This document shows, piece by piece, positions 7,086 through 17,106 of a stretch of 64,000 nucleotides of DNA. The DNA comes from Mycobacterium gallinarum (lineage in GTDB: Bacteria; Actinomycetota; Actinomycetes; Mycobacteriales; Mycobacteriaceae): NCBI RefSeq assembly GCF_010726765.1, contig NZ_AP022601.1:5642001-5706000 (forward strand), given 5' to 3'. Positions within the stretch are counted from its first letter, which is position 1. Every line of letters begins with the position of its first letter. The notes beneath the pieces were generated by a model. The model saw nothing but the letters and a program-made list of their open reading frames with translations, was not told where the DNA came from and did no database searches. The position numbers were made by a program, and so were the translations under genes.

Positions 7086-8954
7086 ATGTGCGGAATCGTC
7101 GGTTATGTCGGGCAGCGTCCTGCCTGCGACGTGGTCGTCGACGCGCTGCGCAGGATGGAGTACCGCGGATACGACTCGTCGGGTGTCGCCCTGCTCGACG
7201 GCAATGGCGGCCTGACGGTACGGCGCCGGGCCGGGCGGCTCGCCAACCTCGAGACTGCGCTTGCCGAATCCGAGGCGGGCACCCTTGCCGGCAGCACCGG
7301 CTTGGGGCACACCCGCTGGGCGACCCATGGCAGGCCGACCGATCGCAACGCCCACCCGCACCGTGACGCCGCCGGGAAGATCGTGGTCGTCCACAACGGC
7401 ATCATCGAGAATTACGCCGTCATGCGCGCTGAACTGGAAGCCACGGGAGTGGAGTTCACCAGCGACACCGACACCGAGGTGGCCGTGCATCTGGTGTCCT
7501 GGCAGTACCGCCACGGACCCACCGCGGGCGACTTTCCGGCTTCTGTGCTTGCCGTGCTGCGCCGACTCGAAGGCCATTTCACCCTCGTCTTCGCGAACGC
7601 CGACGAACCGGGCACGATCGTCGCGGCCCGACGTTCCACGCCGCTGGTGCTAGGTGTCGGTGACGGTGAGATGTTCGTCGGGTCGGATGTGGCCGCGTTC
7701 ATCGAATACACGCGCGATGCTGTCGAATTGGGACAGGATCAGGCAGTCGTGGTGACGGCCGACGGGTACCGCATCACGGACTTCAACGGCGACGACGACT
7801 CCGCCAATGCGCGCGAATTCCATATCGACTGGGACGTCTCGGCTGCCGAAAAGGGCGGCTACGAATACTTCATGCTCAAGGAGATCGCCGAGCAGCCGAC
7901 CGCGGTCTCCGACACATTGCTCGGCCATTTCGCCGACAGCCGCGTGGTGCTCGACGAGCAGCGCCTGTCGGATCAGGAGCTGCGCGAGATCGACAAGGTC
8001 TTCATCGTCGCCTGCGGTACCGCATACCACTCCGGGCTGTTGGCCAAGTATGCGATCGAGCATTGGACCCGGCTGCCTGTCGAGGTGGAGCTGGCGAGCG
8101 AGTTCCGGTACCGCGATTCAGTTCTCGACCGTCACACGCTGGTCGTGGCGATCTCGCAATCCGGTGAGACAGCCGACACGCTGGAGGCGGTGCGGCACGC
8201 GAAGGAGCAGAAGGCCAAGGTGCTGGCCATCTGCAACACCAACGGCTCGCAGATCCCCCGTGAGTGCGATGCGGTGCTCTATACCCGCGCCGGTCCGGAG
8301 ATCGGTGTGGCGTCGACGAAGACGTTCCTCGCCCAGATCACCGCCAATTACCTTGTCGGACTGGCACTTGCGCAGGCCCGCGGTACGAAGTACCCGGAGG
8401 AAGTTGAGCGGGAATTCCGTGACCTGGAGGCCATGCCCGACCTCGTCGCCCGCGTACTCGACAACGTCGAGCCGGTCTTCGAGCTGGCACGGCGCTTCGC
8501 CCAATCGCAGACGGTGCTGTTCCTCGGTCGTCACGTCGGCTACCCGGTTGCGCTCGAGGGCGCCCTCAAGCTCAAGGAACTGGCGTACATGCATGCCGAG
8601 GGCTTCGCCGCCGGTGAGCTCAAGCACGGCCCCATCGCATTGATCGAGGACGACCTGCCGGTCATCGTGATCATGCCGTCGCCGAAGAACTCACCGACCC
8701 TGCACGCCAAGCTGCTGTCGAACATCAGGGAGATTCAGGCGCGCGGCGCGATCACGATCGTCATCGCGGAGGAGGGCGACGAAACCGTCCGGCCCTACGC
8801 CGACCACCTGTTCGAGATCCCTCCGGTGTCAACGCTTTTCCAGCCGCTCCTGTCGACCATCCCGCTTCAGATATTTGCCGCCGGCGTCGCGCAGGCCCGC
8901 GGCTACGACGTCGACAAGCCACGCAACCTGGCCAAGTCCGTCACCGTCGAGTAG
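7086..8954 (+). CDS. glmS: Glutamine-fructose-6-phosphate aminotransferase (isomerising)
   Basis: A 622-residue cytoplasmic enzyme making glucosamine 6-phosphate from fructose 6-phosphate and glutamine, the first step to UDP-GlcNAc for peptidoglycan. Cys2 of MCGIVGYVG is the glutaminase nucleophile, exposed after Met removal. The class II amidotransferase domain (about 1-230) includes RWATHG. Two SIS sugar-isomerase domains follow, with VACGTAYHSGL, SQSGETADT and EGALKLKELAYMHAEG. The C-terminus DKPRNLAKSVTVE is the family signature. TACCCT at 7072-7077 could be a -10 for a near-leaderless transcript. No glmS ribozyme is visible upstream (only 56 bases). The next gene overlaps by one base. 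The M. tuberculosis counterpart is Rv3436c. Confidence 0.97.
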   Translation: MCGIVGYVGQRPACDVVVDALRRMEYRGYDSSGVALLDGNGGLTVRRRAGRLANLETALAESEAGTLAGSTGLGHTRWATHGRPTDRNAHPHRDAAGKIVVVHNGIIENYAVMRAELEATGVEFTSDTDTEVAVHLVSWQYRHGPTAGDFPASVLAVLRRLEGHFTLVFANADEPGTIVAARRSTPLVLGVGDGEMFVGSDVAAFIEYTRDAVELGQDQAVVVTADGYRITDFNGDDDSANAREFHIDWDVSAAEKGGYEYFMLKEIAEQPTAVSDTLLGHFADSRVVLDEQRLSDQELREIDKVFIVACGTAYHSGLLAKYAIEHWTRLPVEVELASEFRYRDSVLDRHTLVVAISQSGETADTLEAVRHAKEQKAKVLAICNTNGSQIPRECDAVLYTRAGPEIGVASTKTFLAQITANYLVGLALAQARGTKYPEEVEREFRDLEAMPDLVARVLDNVEPVFELARRFAQSQTVLFLGRHVGYPVALEGALKLKELAYMHAEGFAAGELKHGPIALIEDDLPVIVIMPSPKNSPTLHAKLLSNIREIQARGAITIVIAEEGDETVRPYADHLFEIPPVSTLFQPLLSTIPLQIFAAGVAQARGYDVDKPRNLAKSVTVE

Positions 8955-9847
8955 TGCCGAACCCCAGGATTGGGCGCTTCCGCAGCGATGCGGCCCGTGC
9001 CCACTTCCTCGCGGTCTATCAGTACTGCCTGGCCGACCTACCGCCGTACGACCAGACCTTCGACATCCCAACCAGTTTCGGAACTGTCGGGGTATACCGC
9101 TTCCCGGGCCCCGACGGGCGTCCGGTTGTCCTGCTGCCGGGCCGCAACGCGTCCACCCCGATGTGGGCAGACAACCTCCCAGGTCTGCTGGCCCATCGCA
9201 CCGTGTTCACGGTCGACCTGCTTGGCGAGCCGGGGTTGTCGGTGCAGGAGCACGAATTGGGGAGTGCCGAGGACCAGGCGCAGTGGTTCGACGAGATGCT
9301 CGCCGGGCTGGCGTTGACGTCTCCGCATCTCATGGGAGTGTCCTTCGGCGGATGGTCGGCTACCAACTATGCGGTCCTGAAGCCGGGCCGGGTGTCGTCG
9401 CTGACCCTGCTCGACCCCGTGATGACCTTCGCGCCGATTTCGGTTCGGACCATGGTGATGATGATTCCCATGGGTCTACCCGCCGCTGTTGTGCCGGAGG
9501 GATTGCGCCGCTGGGTGTTGAGGTGGATCGCCGGCGGGGCTGAGGTCGACGATTCCGTTCCGGCCGCAGCGCTGATCGCCTCGGGAACAAGAGATTTCGT
9601 GCTGCACCAGCCCGCACCTACGTTGTTCACCGCTGACCAGTTGCGTACGCTCGACGTCCCGGTCCTTGCATTGATCGCGGGCCGCAGCGTGATTCATGAT
9701 GCCGAGCGTGCCGCCGCTAGCGCGCGGAAGCTGTTGCCGCACGGTCGGGTCGAGTTATGGCCTGAGGCATCACATGCGATCAACGGCGAATATCCCGAAA
9801 GGATTGCCGAGACGGCGGCGGCCTTCTGGGCTGAAGCCGACGCCTAG
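8954..9847 (+). CDS. Alpha/beta hydrolase
   Basis: A 297-residue hydrolase starting at GTG 8954, which overlaps the glmS stop (TAGTG), so it is probably co-translated with glmS. VVLLPGRNASTPMW supplies the oxyanion loop, GVSFGGWSA the nucleophile elbow with Ser, and a late Asp plus ASHAINGEYP the Asp/His pair. The substrate is unknown. The pairing with glmS suggests co-expression rather than a shared pathway. Confidence 0.8.
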   Translation: MPNPRIGRFRSDAARAHFLAVYQYCLADLPPYDQTFDIPTSFGTVGVYRFPGPDGRPVVLLPGRNASTPMWADNLPGLLAHRTVFTVDLLGEPGLSVQEHELGSAEDQAQWFDEMLAGLALTSPHLMGVSFGGWSATNYAVLKPGRVSSLTLLDPVMTFAPISVRTMVMMIPMGLPAAVVPEGLRRWVLRWIAGGAEVDDSVPAAALIASGTRDFVLHQPAPTLFTADQLRTLDVPVLALIAGRSVIHDAERAAASARKLLPHGRVELWPEASHAINGEYPERIAETAAAFWAEADA

Positions 9848-10179
9848 CCCGTGTGGTGGTCGGAACCCGCGGGGCGGCTCAATTGCTCCCGATGTTGTTC
9901 ATCGAGTTCGCCGCGCGCCAGCACGGCGGTCTCGTCAAGAATGTCCTCGAGGGCCGCGGCCCAACTGCGCCAGTAGGGCCGCGTGTCGTCGGCAGCGATG
10001 CGACGGATCAACCGCTGCCGAAATGTTTCCCAATCGCAGACGCCCGATCGGCACGCGGCGACCGTCAGCCCGAAAACCCTGCGTTCCCACGGTGCCGCGA
10101 AAACGAGCTCACCGTTGTCGCGGGGCGGGGACAGCGGGCCCAGCAGATCGGTGTCCAGACTCGGCGGGTCAGCGGTCAT
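9844..10179 (-). CDS. Nitrile hydratase accessory protein
   Basis: A 111-residue protein resembling nitrile hydratase activator/accessory proteins, which share a fold with the beta subunit N-terminus and help load the metal into the alpha subunit. Family-like residues include FAAPWERRVFGLTVAA and CDWETFRQRLIRRIA, then PYWRSWAAALEDIL. Start ATG 10179 overlaps the alpha-subunit stop (10169) by 11 bases, as expected for a coupled operon. It ends convergently, overlapping the previous gene by 4 bases. The gene itself is intact. Confidence 0.75.
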   Translation of the reverse strand: MTADPPSLDTDLLGPLSPPRDNGELVFAAPWERRVFGLTVAACRSGVCDWETFRQRLIRRIAADDTRPYWRSWAAALEDILDETAVLARGELDEQHREQLSRPAGSDHHTG

Positions 10180-10761
10180 CTGCCCCGGCGGGGGACAGGG
10201 GTCGCCCCACCCCGATCATCGAGTCTCGCGTGACGAGTCGAGCCAGTTCTGCCTCGTTCAGTCCCTCGGTTCCGGCCGGCCGCTCGGGAACCACCAGATA
10301 GCGCGCTTCCGCCGAGCTGTCCCAGACCCTGACGAGCACGTCGGGAGGCAGCTCGAGCCCCATCTCCGAGAGGAGGGTTCGCGGTGGGCGACCATCCGCG
10401 AGCGGTATGCCGGCGACTTGTACCAGCCTGGCGGTAAGCCCAGTACAGGCCAGGGATAGCAAGAACACAGAGTGCACACCACGACGTTGTGAACAGTGGG
10501 CGTGTTCGCTACCGCGACGATCCGGTGGCCCTCGGGGCCCCCGAAGCCGAGCTCCGCGATGGCACGCGTGCCGTCGGCGAGCAGTCGCTGTCGATACCCG
10601 GGATCGGTCCAGGCGCGGGAGATCACCTTGGCGCCGTTGAGTGGTCCCACGTTCGTCTCATAGTGTTCGATCACCTGGTCGACCACTCTGGAATCGACGA
10701 TCCCTTTTTCCACGAGCAGGGCTTCGAGCGCCTCGACCCGCGCTGCCATTGCGTCGCTCAC
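10169..10761 (-). pseudogene. Nitrile hydratase alpha subunit, frameshifted
   Basis: The alpha subunit carries the metal site that hydrates nitriles to amides. The first frame (start GTG 10761, overlapping the beta stop; ATG 10749 is the alternative) contains [30 protein letters not shown]. The CTLCSC claw motif has Thr, which indicates the cobalt type. Near 10386-10389 the expected protein leaves this frame and resumes in another as [17 protein letters not shown]...[13 protein letters not shown]...TRDSMIG, ending at 10169. One missing base explains this. Rejoined length is about 197 residues, normal for the family. The cause is either a true inactivating deletion or a sequence error. The metal site is intact, but a product read from the first frame would have a foreign tail. 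Confidence 0.82.
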
Positions 10762-11474
10762 ACCGCCTCCAGATACGACTCGTAGAGGTCGACACGCACT
10801 TCGGTGCCGGACTCGGCGGCAGCGCCCCACAGGTCGGCAGCTTGGAAGGCGACGGTGTAAAGGTGCTGGGGCAGTGCGTGCCTGCCCGTCGCCTTTGCGT
10901 CGGGAAACACCGTCGCGCCGAGCTTGGCGACGATCACGCCGGGCTTCCCGGTCACGTATCCCGGCTGTCGGGTGTACGGCACCGCTCGGGTAGAGCGCAC
11001 TCGAACATGGTCGCCCGGTGCGAAGCGGCCGCGACGCAGCGCCGGCCGCGACGTGCCCAGCAGTCGGGGAACCACCCGACCGGCATACCAGCGGGGGAGC
11101 GTGGGGTGCAGGAGCGAGCCCACCGCCCGTGACGTGACATTGAGGCGCAATCGCGAGATCCGCCGCCGGGCCGGCGCGGATGGGCCGGCGGTTCGGGCCT
11201 CGACCTCGCTCGGTGTGAGATAGCCGGCCTGCTCGAGCAGCGTTTCGAAACCCCCGAGCCAGCGTCGGTAATAACTGGACAGATAGACCTCGCGGGGCAG
11301 CTGCTCCATGCCGAAGCGGAGGATGTCCACATTGCGACCGAGCAGCGGCAGCAGAAAGTTGGCGAAGCCGAAGACTCGGCCCTCCCACCGTTCGTGGAAC
11401 ACGGGCTCGTCGGATTCCCGAATGACCGGGGCGAAGAATTCGGCTCGGCCGCCCATGTCGCTCGGCGCGGTCAT
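10758..11474 (-). CDS. Nitrile hydratase beta subunit
   Basis: A 238-residue beta subunit, partner of the alpha subunit in the nitrile hydratase heterodimer. Family traits are an N-terminal [16 protein letters not shown] segment, [24 protein letters not shown], and a C-terminal SH3-like barrel beginning [10 protein letters not shown] with [25 protein letters not shown] and [11 protein letters not shown] start at ATG 11474 (MTAPSDMGG). The order beta-alpha-accessory matches cobalt-type operons such as those of Rhodococcus. The gene is intact, so the whole operon depends on whether the alpha frameshift is real. Confidence 0.85.
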   Translation of the reverse strand: MTAPSDMGGRAEFFAPVIRESDEPVFHERWEGRVFGFANFLLPLLGRNVDILRFGMEQLPREVYLSSYYRRWLGGFETLLEQAGYLTPSEVEARTAGPSAPARRRISRLRLNVTSRAVGSLLHPTLPRWYAGRVVPRLLGTSRPALRRGRFAPGDHVRVRSTRAVPYTRQPGYVTGKPGVIVAKLGATVFPDAKATGRHALPQHLYTVAFQAADLWGAAAESGTEVRVDLYESYLEAV

Positions 11475-11514
11475 GGCGTGACCATACGCCCGATTTCGGC
11501 GGGCATGACCGCCT

Positions 11515-11706
11515 TTAGGCAGCGATGGAGCGGACCGCGCTGACGGGCGGCAGGCCCACCGGTACATGACTGGTCGTCTGGCAATGCTCGATCACATCGA
11601 CAACCGCGGCTCCACGAAACCAACGGCGCTTGCCCTGCCAGCCGCACTGACACGCGCCGCGGTTGTTCAACCACGACTGCAGCAAATACGCGACCGGCGT
11701 GCTCAC
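11515..11706 (-). CDS. Small conserved mycobacterial protein with CQCGW motif
   Basis: A 63-residue protein starting at GTG 11706. It reads AYLLQSWLNNRGACQCGWQGKRRWFRG, with a Cys-x-Cys and a later His-Cys (EHCQTT) that together could bind a metal. It is 40 bases ahead of the nitrile hydratase beta gene and may be transcribed with it. I do not recognise a function. A competing frame over the same bases lacks this pattern. Confidence 0.5.
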   Translation of the reverse strand: MSTPVAYLLQSWLNNRGACQCGWQGKRRWFRGAAVVDVIEHCQTTSHVPVGLPPVSAVRSIAA

Positions 11707-11934
11707 CCCTGCACAATAGCCGGTCTGTGCCGGATTCTCACCTGCCGTTCCATGCGCTGGTACTGCAGGGATCATCGACCGCCTCGGCGTTCGGATCTCG
11801 TCGTCGCGGGAAAAATTTTGTAGCGAACGTCAATTTTGGCAACGAAATGATCTTGAAGCGCTCGCGGACGGCTTGGGACGGGCGCGACCTGAAACCCCGA
11901 CCATGCGCACGTATGGCACGTAACGTGGGCGTCG

Positions 11935-13335
11935 ATGCGGCACTATTACACCGCCGACCAAATTCGCGAGGCAGAAGCGCCGCTGTTGGCGAGCCTCCCC
12001 GACGGTGCCTTGATGCGCCGTGCCGCCTACGGACTGGCCAACTCGATCGCACGTCACATGGGCGGCGTCGCCGGGCGCCGGGTCTGCGCGGTCGTCGGCT
12101 CCGGTGATAACGGTGGTGATGCGCTCTGGGCGGCGACCTTCCTGCGTCGTCGCGGCGCATCGGCCGCCGCGGTCCTGCTCAATCCGGAACGCACGCACGC
12201 CGCTGCGCTGGCCGCGTTCCGGAGGGCCGGCGGTCGTATCGTCGAAAGCATTCCGCCGACAACCGATCTGGTGATCGACGGCGTCGTCGGAATTTCCGGC
12301 TCCGGACCTTTGCGGCCGAACGCGGCCGACGTGTTCGCAAGCGTGACCGCGCCCGTGGTCGCCGTCGACATCCCGAGCGGTATCGACGTGCACACGGGGA
12401 CCGCCGACGGCCCGCATGTGCACGCCACATCGACGGTGACCTTCGGCGGGCTCAAACCGGTTCATGCCCTTGGTGATTGCGGACGCGTCGAACTGGTGGA
12501 CATCGGCCTGGACCTGCCGCAGTCCGACCTACTCCAGCTCGAGGCCGCTGATGTCGCCGCGCTGTGGCCCTGTCCCGGCCCGAGAGATGACAAGTACACC
12601 CAGGGTGTCACCGGGATCCTGGCCGGCTCGGCCACCTACCCGGGGGCCGCCGTGCTGTGTACCGGCGCTGCCGTCGCCGCAACGTCCGGCATGGTGCGCT
12701 ATGCGGGAAGTGGCGCACAGCAGGTGCTTTCGCATTGGCCGGAAGTCATTGCCACGCCCAACGTCTCCTCCGCAGGACGAGTTCAGGCATGGGCCGTCGG
12801 ACCCGGGTTGGGGACCGACGAGGCTGGTGCGACCGCGCTGTGGTTCGCGCTGGAGACCGACCTGCCGGTGATCGTCGACGCCGACGGGCTGACCATCCTC
12901 GCTGCACACCCGGACCTGGTCGCCGATCGCGCCGCACCGACGGTCTTGACCCCACATGCGGGCGAGTTCGAAAGGCTGGCCGGCTCGCCGCCGGGGGACG
13001 ACCGGGTCGGCGCAACCCGCAGGCTCGCCGACCGCCTCGGTGTCACCGTGCTGCTGAAGGGCAACGTGACGGTCATCGCGGAACCCGGTGGACCGGTCTA
13101 TCTGAACCCGGCGGGCCAATCATGGGCGGCGACAGCGGGTTCCGGCGATGTGCTGTCCGGCATCGTTGGTGCGCTGCTTGCCGCGGGCCTGCCGCCGGCC
13201 CAGGCCGCCGCCGCAGCCGCCTACGTCCACGCTCGAGCCGCCAACCTGTCCGCCGCCGACCCCGGCCCGCACCCGGCCCCGACTTCAGCATCCCGCATCC
13301 TGGCCCACGTACGGGCTTCCATCGCATCTCTCTAA
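11935..13335 (+). CDS. nnr: Bifunctional NAD(P)HX epimerase/dehydratase
   Basis: A 466-residue repair enzyme for damaged NAD(P)H hydrates. The N-terminal YjeF epimerase domain (about 1-215) starts MRHYYTADQIREAE and has GSGDNGGDALWAA and DIPSGID. The C-terminal dehydratase domain is ribokinase-like, with TPHAGEFERL, LLKGNVTVI and the glycine-rich AGSGDVLSGIVGALLAAG. It lies 14 bases before gadB, so the two are likely one transcript, and this order matches Rv3433c-Rv3432c. Upstream 11707-11934 is intergenic and I see no clear regulatory element there. Confidence 0.93.
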   Translation: MRHYYTADQIREAEAPLLASLPDGALMRRAAYGLANSIARHMGGVAGRRVCAVVGSGDNGGDALWAATFLRRRGASAAAVLLNPERTHAAALAAFRRAGGRIVESIPPTTDLVIDGVVGISGSGPLRPNAADVFASVTAPVVAVDIPSGIDVHTGTADGPHVHATSTVTFGGLKPVHALGDCGRVELVDIGLDLPQSDLLQLEAADVAALWPCPGPRDDKYTQGVTGILAGSATYPGAAVLCTGAAVAATSGMVRYAGSGAQQVLSHWPEVIATPNVSSAGRVQAWAVGPGLGTDEAGATALWFALETDLPVIVDADGLTILAAHPDLVADRAAPTVLTPHAGEFERLAGSPPGDDRVGATRRLADRLGVTVLLKGNVTVIAEPGGPVYLNPAGQSWAATAGSGDVLSGIVGALLAAGLPPAQAAAAAAYVHARAANLSAADPGPHPAPTSASRILAHVRASIASL

Positions 13336-13349
13336 CGAAAGGTCTTGCC

Positions 13350-14732
13350 ATGAAGCGCAAGGGCACTCACTCGCAACAGATCACCCCGGCCTACACCTGC
13401 CGGATGGAGATGGCGCCCATCCCGTCGTTGCGCTTACCAGACGAAGCGATGGAGCCTGACGCCGCATACCGATTCATCCACGACGAGCTCATGCTCGACG
13501 GCAGCTCGCGGCTGAACCTCGCGACGTTCGTCACGACCTGGATGGATCCGCAGGCCGAACGCCTGATGGCCGAGACGTTCGACAAGAACATGATCGACAA
13601 GGACGAGTACCCCGCGACGGCCGCCATCGAGCAGCGGTGCGTGTGCATGGTGGCCGACCTTTTCCATGCCGAGAACCTGCGCGATGACGACCCGAACAGT
13701 GCCGTCGGCGTTTCCACGATCGGCTCCAGCGAGGCCGTGATGCTCGCGGGGCTGGCGATGAAGTGGCGGTGGCGCGAGAAGGTGGGGAAGGACTGGAAGG
13801 GCCGGACCCCGAATCTGGTGATGGGCGCCAACGTTCAGGTGGTGTGGGAGAAGTTCTGCCGCTACTTCGACGTCGAACCGCGGTATCTCCCGATGTCCGA
13901 GGACCGCTACGTGATCACTCCCGAGCAGGTGTTGGAGAACATCGACGAGGACACCATCGGCGTGGTGGCCATTCTCGGCACCACATACACCGGAGAACTC
14001 GAGCCGATCGGCGAGATCTGCGCCGCACTGGACAAGGTGGCCGCCGACGGCGGAGTCGACGTTCCTGTGCATGTCGACGCGGCCAGCGGCGGCTTCGTCG
14101 TGCCGTTCGTGCATCCCCACCTGGAATGGGACTTCCGGCTCCCTCGGGTCGTCTCCATCAACGTCAGCGGCCACAAGTACGGGCTGACCTACCCCGGCAT
14201 CGGGTTCGTGGTCTGGCGCAGCGCGGAGTACCTGCCCGAGGACCTGGTGTTCCGGGTGAACTACCTCGGCGGCGACATGCCGACGTTCACGCTCAACTTC
14301 TCTCGGCCGGGCAACCAGGTCGTCGGCCAGTACTACAACTTCCTACGGCTCGGCCGCGGCGGATACGCCAAAGTGATGCATTGCCTGTCGTCGACCGCGC
14401 GTTGGCTCGGCGACCAGCTCAAGGAGAGCGAGCATTTCGACGTCGTCGCCGACGGCTCGGCGATCCCGGTGGTCAGCTTCCGGCTGAAGGGCGATTTCGG
14501 CTACACCGAGTTCGACGTGTCGCATGCTCTGCGTTCCTACGGCTGGCAGGTACCGGCGTACACGATGCCGGAGGGCGCCGAGGACATCACCATGTTGCGG
14601 ATCGTGGTTCGCGAGGGGTTCTCCGCCGATCTGGCCAGGGCGTTGTATGACGACACCAAGACGGTGTTGTCGCACCTCGATGCGTTGAAGCCGCAAGGTC
14701 ACTTCGACAGTCTGGAACCGTTCGCCCACTAG
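13350..14732 (+). CDS. gadB: Glutamate decarboxylase
   Basis: A 460-residue PLP enzyme converting glutamate to GABA and CO2 while consuming a proton. The PLP lysine is in SINVSGHKYG at residue 276, the same number as in Escherichia coli GadB. HVDAASGGFV carries the Asp that binds the pyridine nitrogen. ATG 13350 gives the length of the M. tuberculosis protein (Rv3432c, 460 residues). I see no linked glutamate/GABA antiporter, so acid-resistance export would need a partner elsewhere, or the enzyme may serve the GABA shunt. The intergenic 14733-14866 holds nothing clear. Confidence 0.95.
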   Translation: MKRKGTHSQQITPAYTCRMEMAPIPSLRLPDEAMEPDAAYRFIHDELMLDGSSRLNLATFVTTWMDPQAERLMAETFDKNMIDKDEYPATAAIEQRCVCMVADLFHAENLRDDDPNSAVGVSTIGSSEAVMLAGLAMKWRWREKVGKDWKGRTPNLVMGANVQVVWEKFCRYFDVEPRYLPMSEDRYVITPEQVLENIDEDTIGVVAILGTTYTGELEPIGEICAALDKVAADGGVDVPVHVDAASGGFVVPFVHPHLEWDFRLPRVVSINVSGHKYGLTYPGIGFVVWRSAEYLPEDLVFRVNYLGGDMPTFTLNFSRPGNQVVGQYYNFLRLGRGGYAKVMHCLSSTARWLGDQLKESEHFDVVADGSAIPVVSFRLKGDFGYTEFDVSHALRSYGWQVPAYTMPEGAEDITMLRIVVREGFSADLARALYDDTKTVLSHLDALKPQGHFDSLEPFAH

Positions 14733-14866
14733 TGTGTGCCAAAACACCCGGGTGGGGTCGCGGACGAAACCCTAGGTCAGCCCGCCTCGCCTGGCTGTCG
14801 TACGCGTGAGACCCAGCTGCGTGCGGCAATCGGCGGTCGCTGTCTGGGAGAATCGGTCAGGGTGAC

Positions 14867-16018
14867 ATGACCATGCAAACGACCAGAACGACGCACGTGG
14901 CTCCCGAGGCGGTCATCGACCTCGACGCCGTGGCACACAACGTGGGTGTGCTGCGCGACCGTGCGGGTCTGGCGCAGGTGATGGCCGTCGTCAAGGCCGA
15001 CGGGTACGGCCACGGTGCGACACAGACCGGCCGGGCGGCCCTGGCCGCAGGTGCTTCGGAACTGGGTGTCGCCACCGTCGAGGAGGCGATCAGACTCCGC
15101 CGCGACGGCATCACCGCTCCGGTGCTGGCGTGGCTGCACCCGCCGGGAACCGACTTCGGTCCCGCGCTCGAAGCCGACGTGCAGATCGCCGTGTCGTCGC
15201 TGCGCCAGCTCGGCGAGCTGCGTGAGGCAGCCGAGCGGACGGGCCGTAGCGCGAAGGTCACCGTCAAGGTCGACACCGGACTGAACCGCAACGGTGCCGG
15301 CCCTGATGAGTACTCGGCGATGCTTCCGGCACTCAAGCGCATGCTCGCCGAAGACGCGTTGACGTTGCGCGGCCTGATGTCGCATCTGGTGCACGGTGAC
15401 GTTCCCGACCACCCGCTCAACGACATTCAGGCGGGCCGGCTGAAGGACATGGTCGATCAAGCCCGCAGTGCGGGTTTGCGGTACGAAGTCGTGCACCTGA
15501 GCAATTCACCGTCGGCGCTGACGCGGCCGGATCTTGGGTTCGACATGGTGCGGCCCGGTATCGCGGTGTACGGACAGACGCCGATTCCCGAGCGTGGCGA
15601 CATGGGGCTGATCCCCGCGATGACGCTGAAATGCCCTGTGGCACTGCTGCGTAAAGTGCAGGCCGGCGAGGGAGTGTCATACGGGCACACGTGGATCGCC
15701 GAACGTGACACGACGCTGGCGCTGCTTCCCATCGGCTACGCCGACGGCGTCTTCCGCAACCTCAGCGGCCGCATCGACGTGTTGATCAACGGCAGGCTGC
15801 GCCGCAGCGTCGGGCGCGTCTGCATGGACCAACTCGTGGTCGACGTGGGTGTCGACGGCGATGTGTCCGAGGGCGACGACGCGATTCTGTTCGGCCCCGG
15901 GTCCGACGGTGAGCCCACCGCGCAGGACTGGGCCGACCTGCTCGGCACCATCAACTATGAGGTCGTCACGAGTCCCCGCGGCCGAGTCGTGCGCTCCTAC
16001 CGTGGAATTCGACGTTGA
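14867..16018 (+). CDS. alr: Alanine racemase
   Basis: A 383-residue PLP enzyme supplying D-alanine for peptidoglycan. Lys43 in [11 protein letters not shown] holds PLP. The second catalytic residue is the Tyr in GVSYGHTW. The C-terminal beta domain includes [14 protein letters not shown] and [11 protein letters not shown]. Start is ATG 14867, with a second ATG two codons on; ACGTGG-rich sequence precedes it without a strong Shine-Dalgarno site. It leads a tightly overlapped operon: the next gene begins inside its stop codon (TTGA). Confidence 0.96.
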   Translation: MTMQTTRTTHVAPEAVIDLDAVAHNVGVLRDRAGLAQVMAVVKADGYGHGATQTGRAALAAGASELGVATVEEAIRLRRDGITAPVLAWLHPPGTDFGPALEADVQIAVSSLRQLGELREAAERTGRSAKVTVKVDTGLNRNGAGPDEYSAMLPALKRMLAEDALTLRGLMSHLVHGDVPDHPLNDIQAGRLKDMVDQARSAGLRYEVVHLSNSPSALTRPDLGFDMVRPGIAVYGQTPIPERGDMGLIPAMTLKCPVALLRKVQAGEGVSYGHTWIAERDTTLALLPIGYADGVFRNLSGRIDVLINGRLRRSVGRVCMDQLVVDVGVDGDVSEGDDAILFGPGSDGEPTAQDWADLLGTINYEVVTSPRGRVVRSYRGIRR

Positions 16019-17106
16019 GCGATCAGGGAGCGCGCTGGCTGGCGGGTGCCGCGGGCGTGACCGCGGTCGGCACCGCCACCGCCGTGTCGGTCGCCAGGTC
16101 CTTACGCCGACGCGTCAGCACCGACGATCCGTACGAATTCGAGGATTTCGGCCTCCTCGACGCTGACCGCAGCGTAGTCGTCACGACTCCGGACGGTGTC
16201 GACCTGGCTGTCCGTGAGGTGGGGGATCCCGACGCTCCGCTGACGGTTGTGTTCGCGCATGGCTTCTGTCTCCGCATGGGCGCCTTTCACTTTCAGCGTG
16301 CCCGCTTGACCGATGAGTGGGGCTCGCAAGTCCGGATGGTGTTCTACGACCAGCGTGGACACGGCCAATCCGGGCAGGCGCCACCGGAGACCTACAACGT
16401 GGCGCAATTGGGCAGGGACCTGGAGACGGTGCTAGCCGTGATGGCGCCGCGCGGACCCGTTGTGCTCGTCGGCCATTCGATGGGTGGTATGACGGTCCTG
16501 TCGCACGCCCGGCAGTTCCCGCAGCGGTACCCCACCCGCGTAGTCGGCGCAGCGCTCATCGCATCGGCGGCCGAAGGGGTTTCACGCTCGCCGCTGGGCG
16601 AGATTCTGAAGAATCCGGCCCTGGAGGCGGTGCGCTTCGCAGTCCGGTACGCGCCCAAAACGGTGCACCGCACCCGCGGCGCCGCCAAGTCGGTGATCGC
16701 TCCCATCCTGCGCGCGGCCTCGTACGGCGATCTGAAGGTCAGCCGCAGCGTCGTCGAATTCTCCGAGAAGATGATGCACGACACCCCGATCGAGACGCTG
16801 GTCGAATTCCTGCACGCGCTCGAAGTACACGACGAAACCGAAGGGCTGGCCACCCTCGCGAAGGTGCCCACACTGATCGCGTGCGGTGACGAGGACCTGC
16901 TCACCCCGATGGACTACTCCCAGGACATGGCTGACGCCCTGCCCAAATCCGAACTCGTGATCGTCGAGGGCGCAGGCCATCTCGTCGAGCTCGAACAGCC
17001 AGAGATCATCGACGACGCGCTCGTCCGGCTGGTGGAACGCGCCACTCCCTCCAAGCTCGTCGCCCTCACGCGCCGCGTCCGGGACCGAGTTCGCCACCAT
17101 GGCTGA
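16015..17106 (+). CDS. Alpha/beta hydrolase in the alr-tsa operon
   Basis: A 363-residue hydrolase with an N-terminal hydrophobic stretch ([23 protein letters not shown], about residues 7-30) that may anchor it in the membrane. [10 protein letters not shown] gives the oxyanion loop, [14 protein letters not shown] the Ser elbow, [10 protein letters not shown] the Asp and [13 protein letters not shown] the His. The TTG start (16015) overlaps the alr stop, and the 3' end overlaps tsaE by 8 bases. From memory M. tuberculosis has no gene here between alr and tsaE, so this looks like an insertion into a conserved operon. The substrate is unknown. Confidence 0.82.
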   Translation: MSDQGARWLAGAAGVTAVGTATAVSVARSLRRRVSTDDPYEFEDFGLLDADRSVVVTTPDGVDLAVREVGDPDAPLTVVFAHGFCLRMGAFHFQRARLTDEWGSQVRMVFYDQRGHGQSGQAPPETYNVAQLGRDLETVLAVMAPRGPVVLVGHSMGGMTVLSHARQFPQRYPTRVVGAALIASAAEGVSRSPLGEILKNPALEAVRFAVRYAPKTVHRTRGAAKSVIAPILRAASYGDLKVSRSVVEFSEKMMHDTPIETLVEFLHALEVHDETEGLATLAKVPTLIACGDEDLLTPMDYSQDMADALPKSELVIVEGAGHLVELEQPEIIDDALVRLVERATPSKLVALTRRVRDRVRHHG

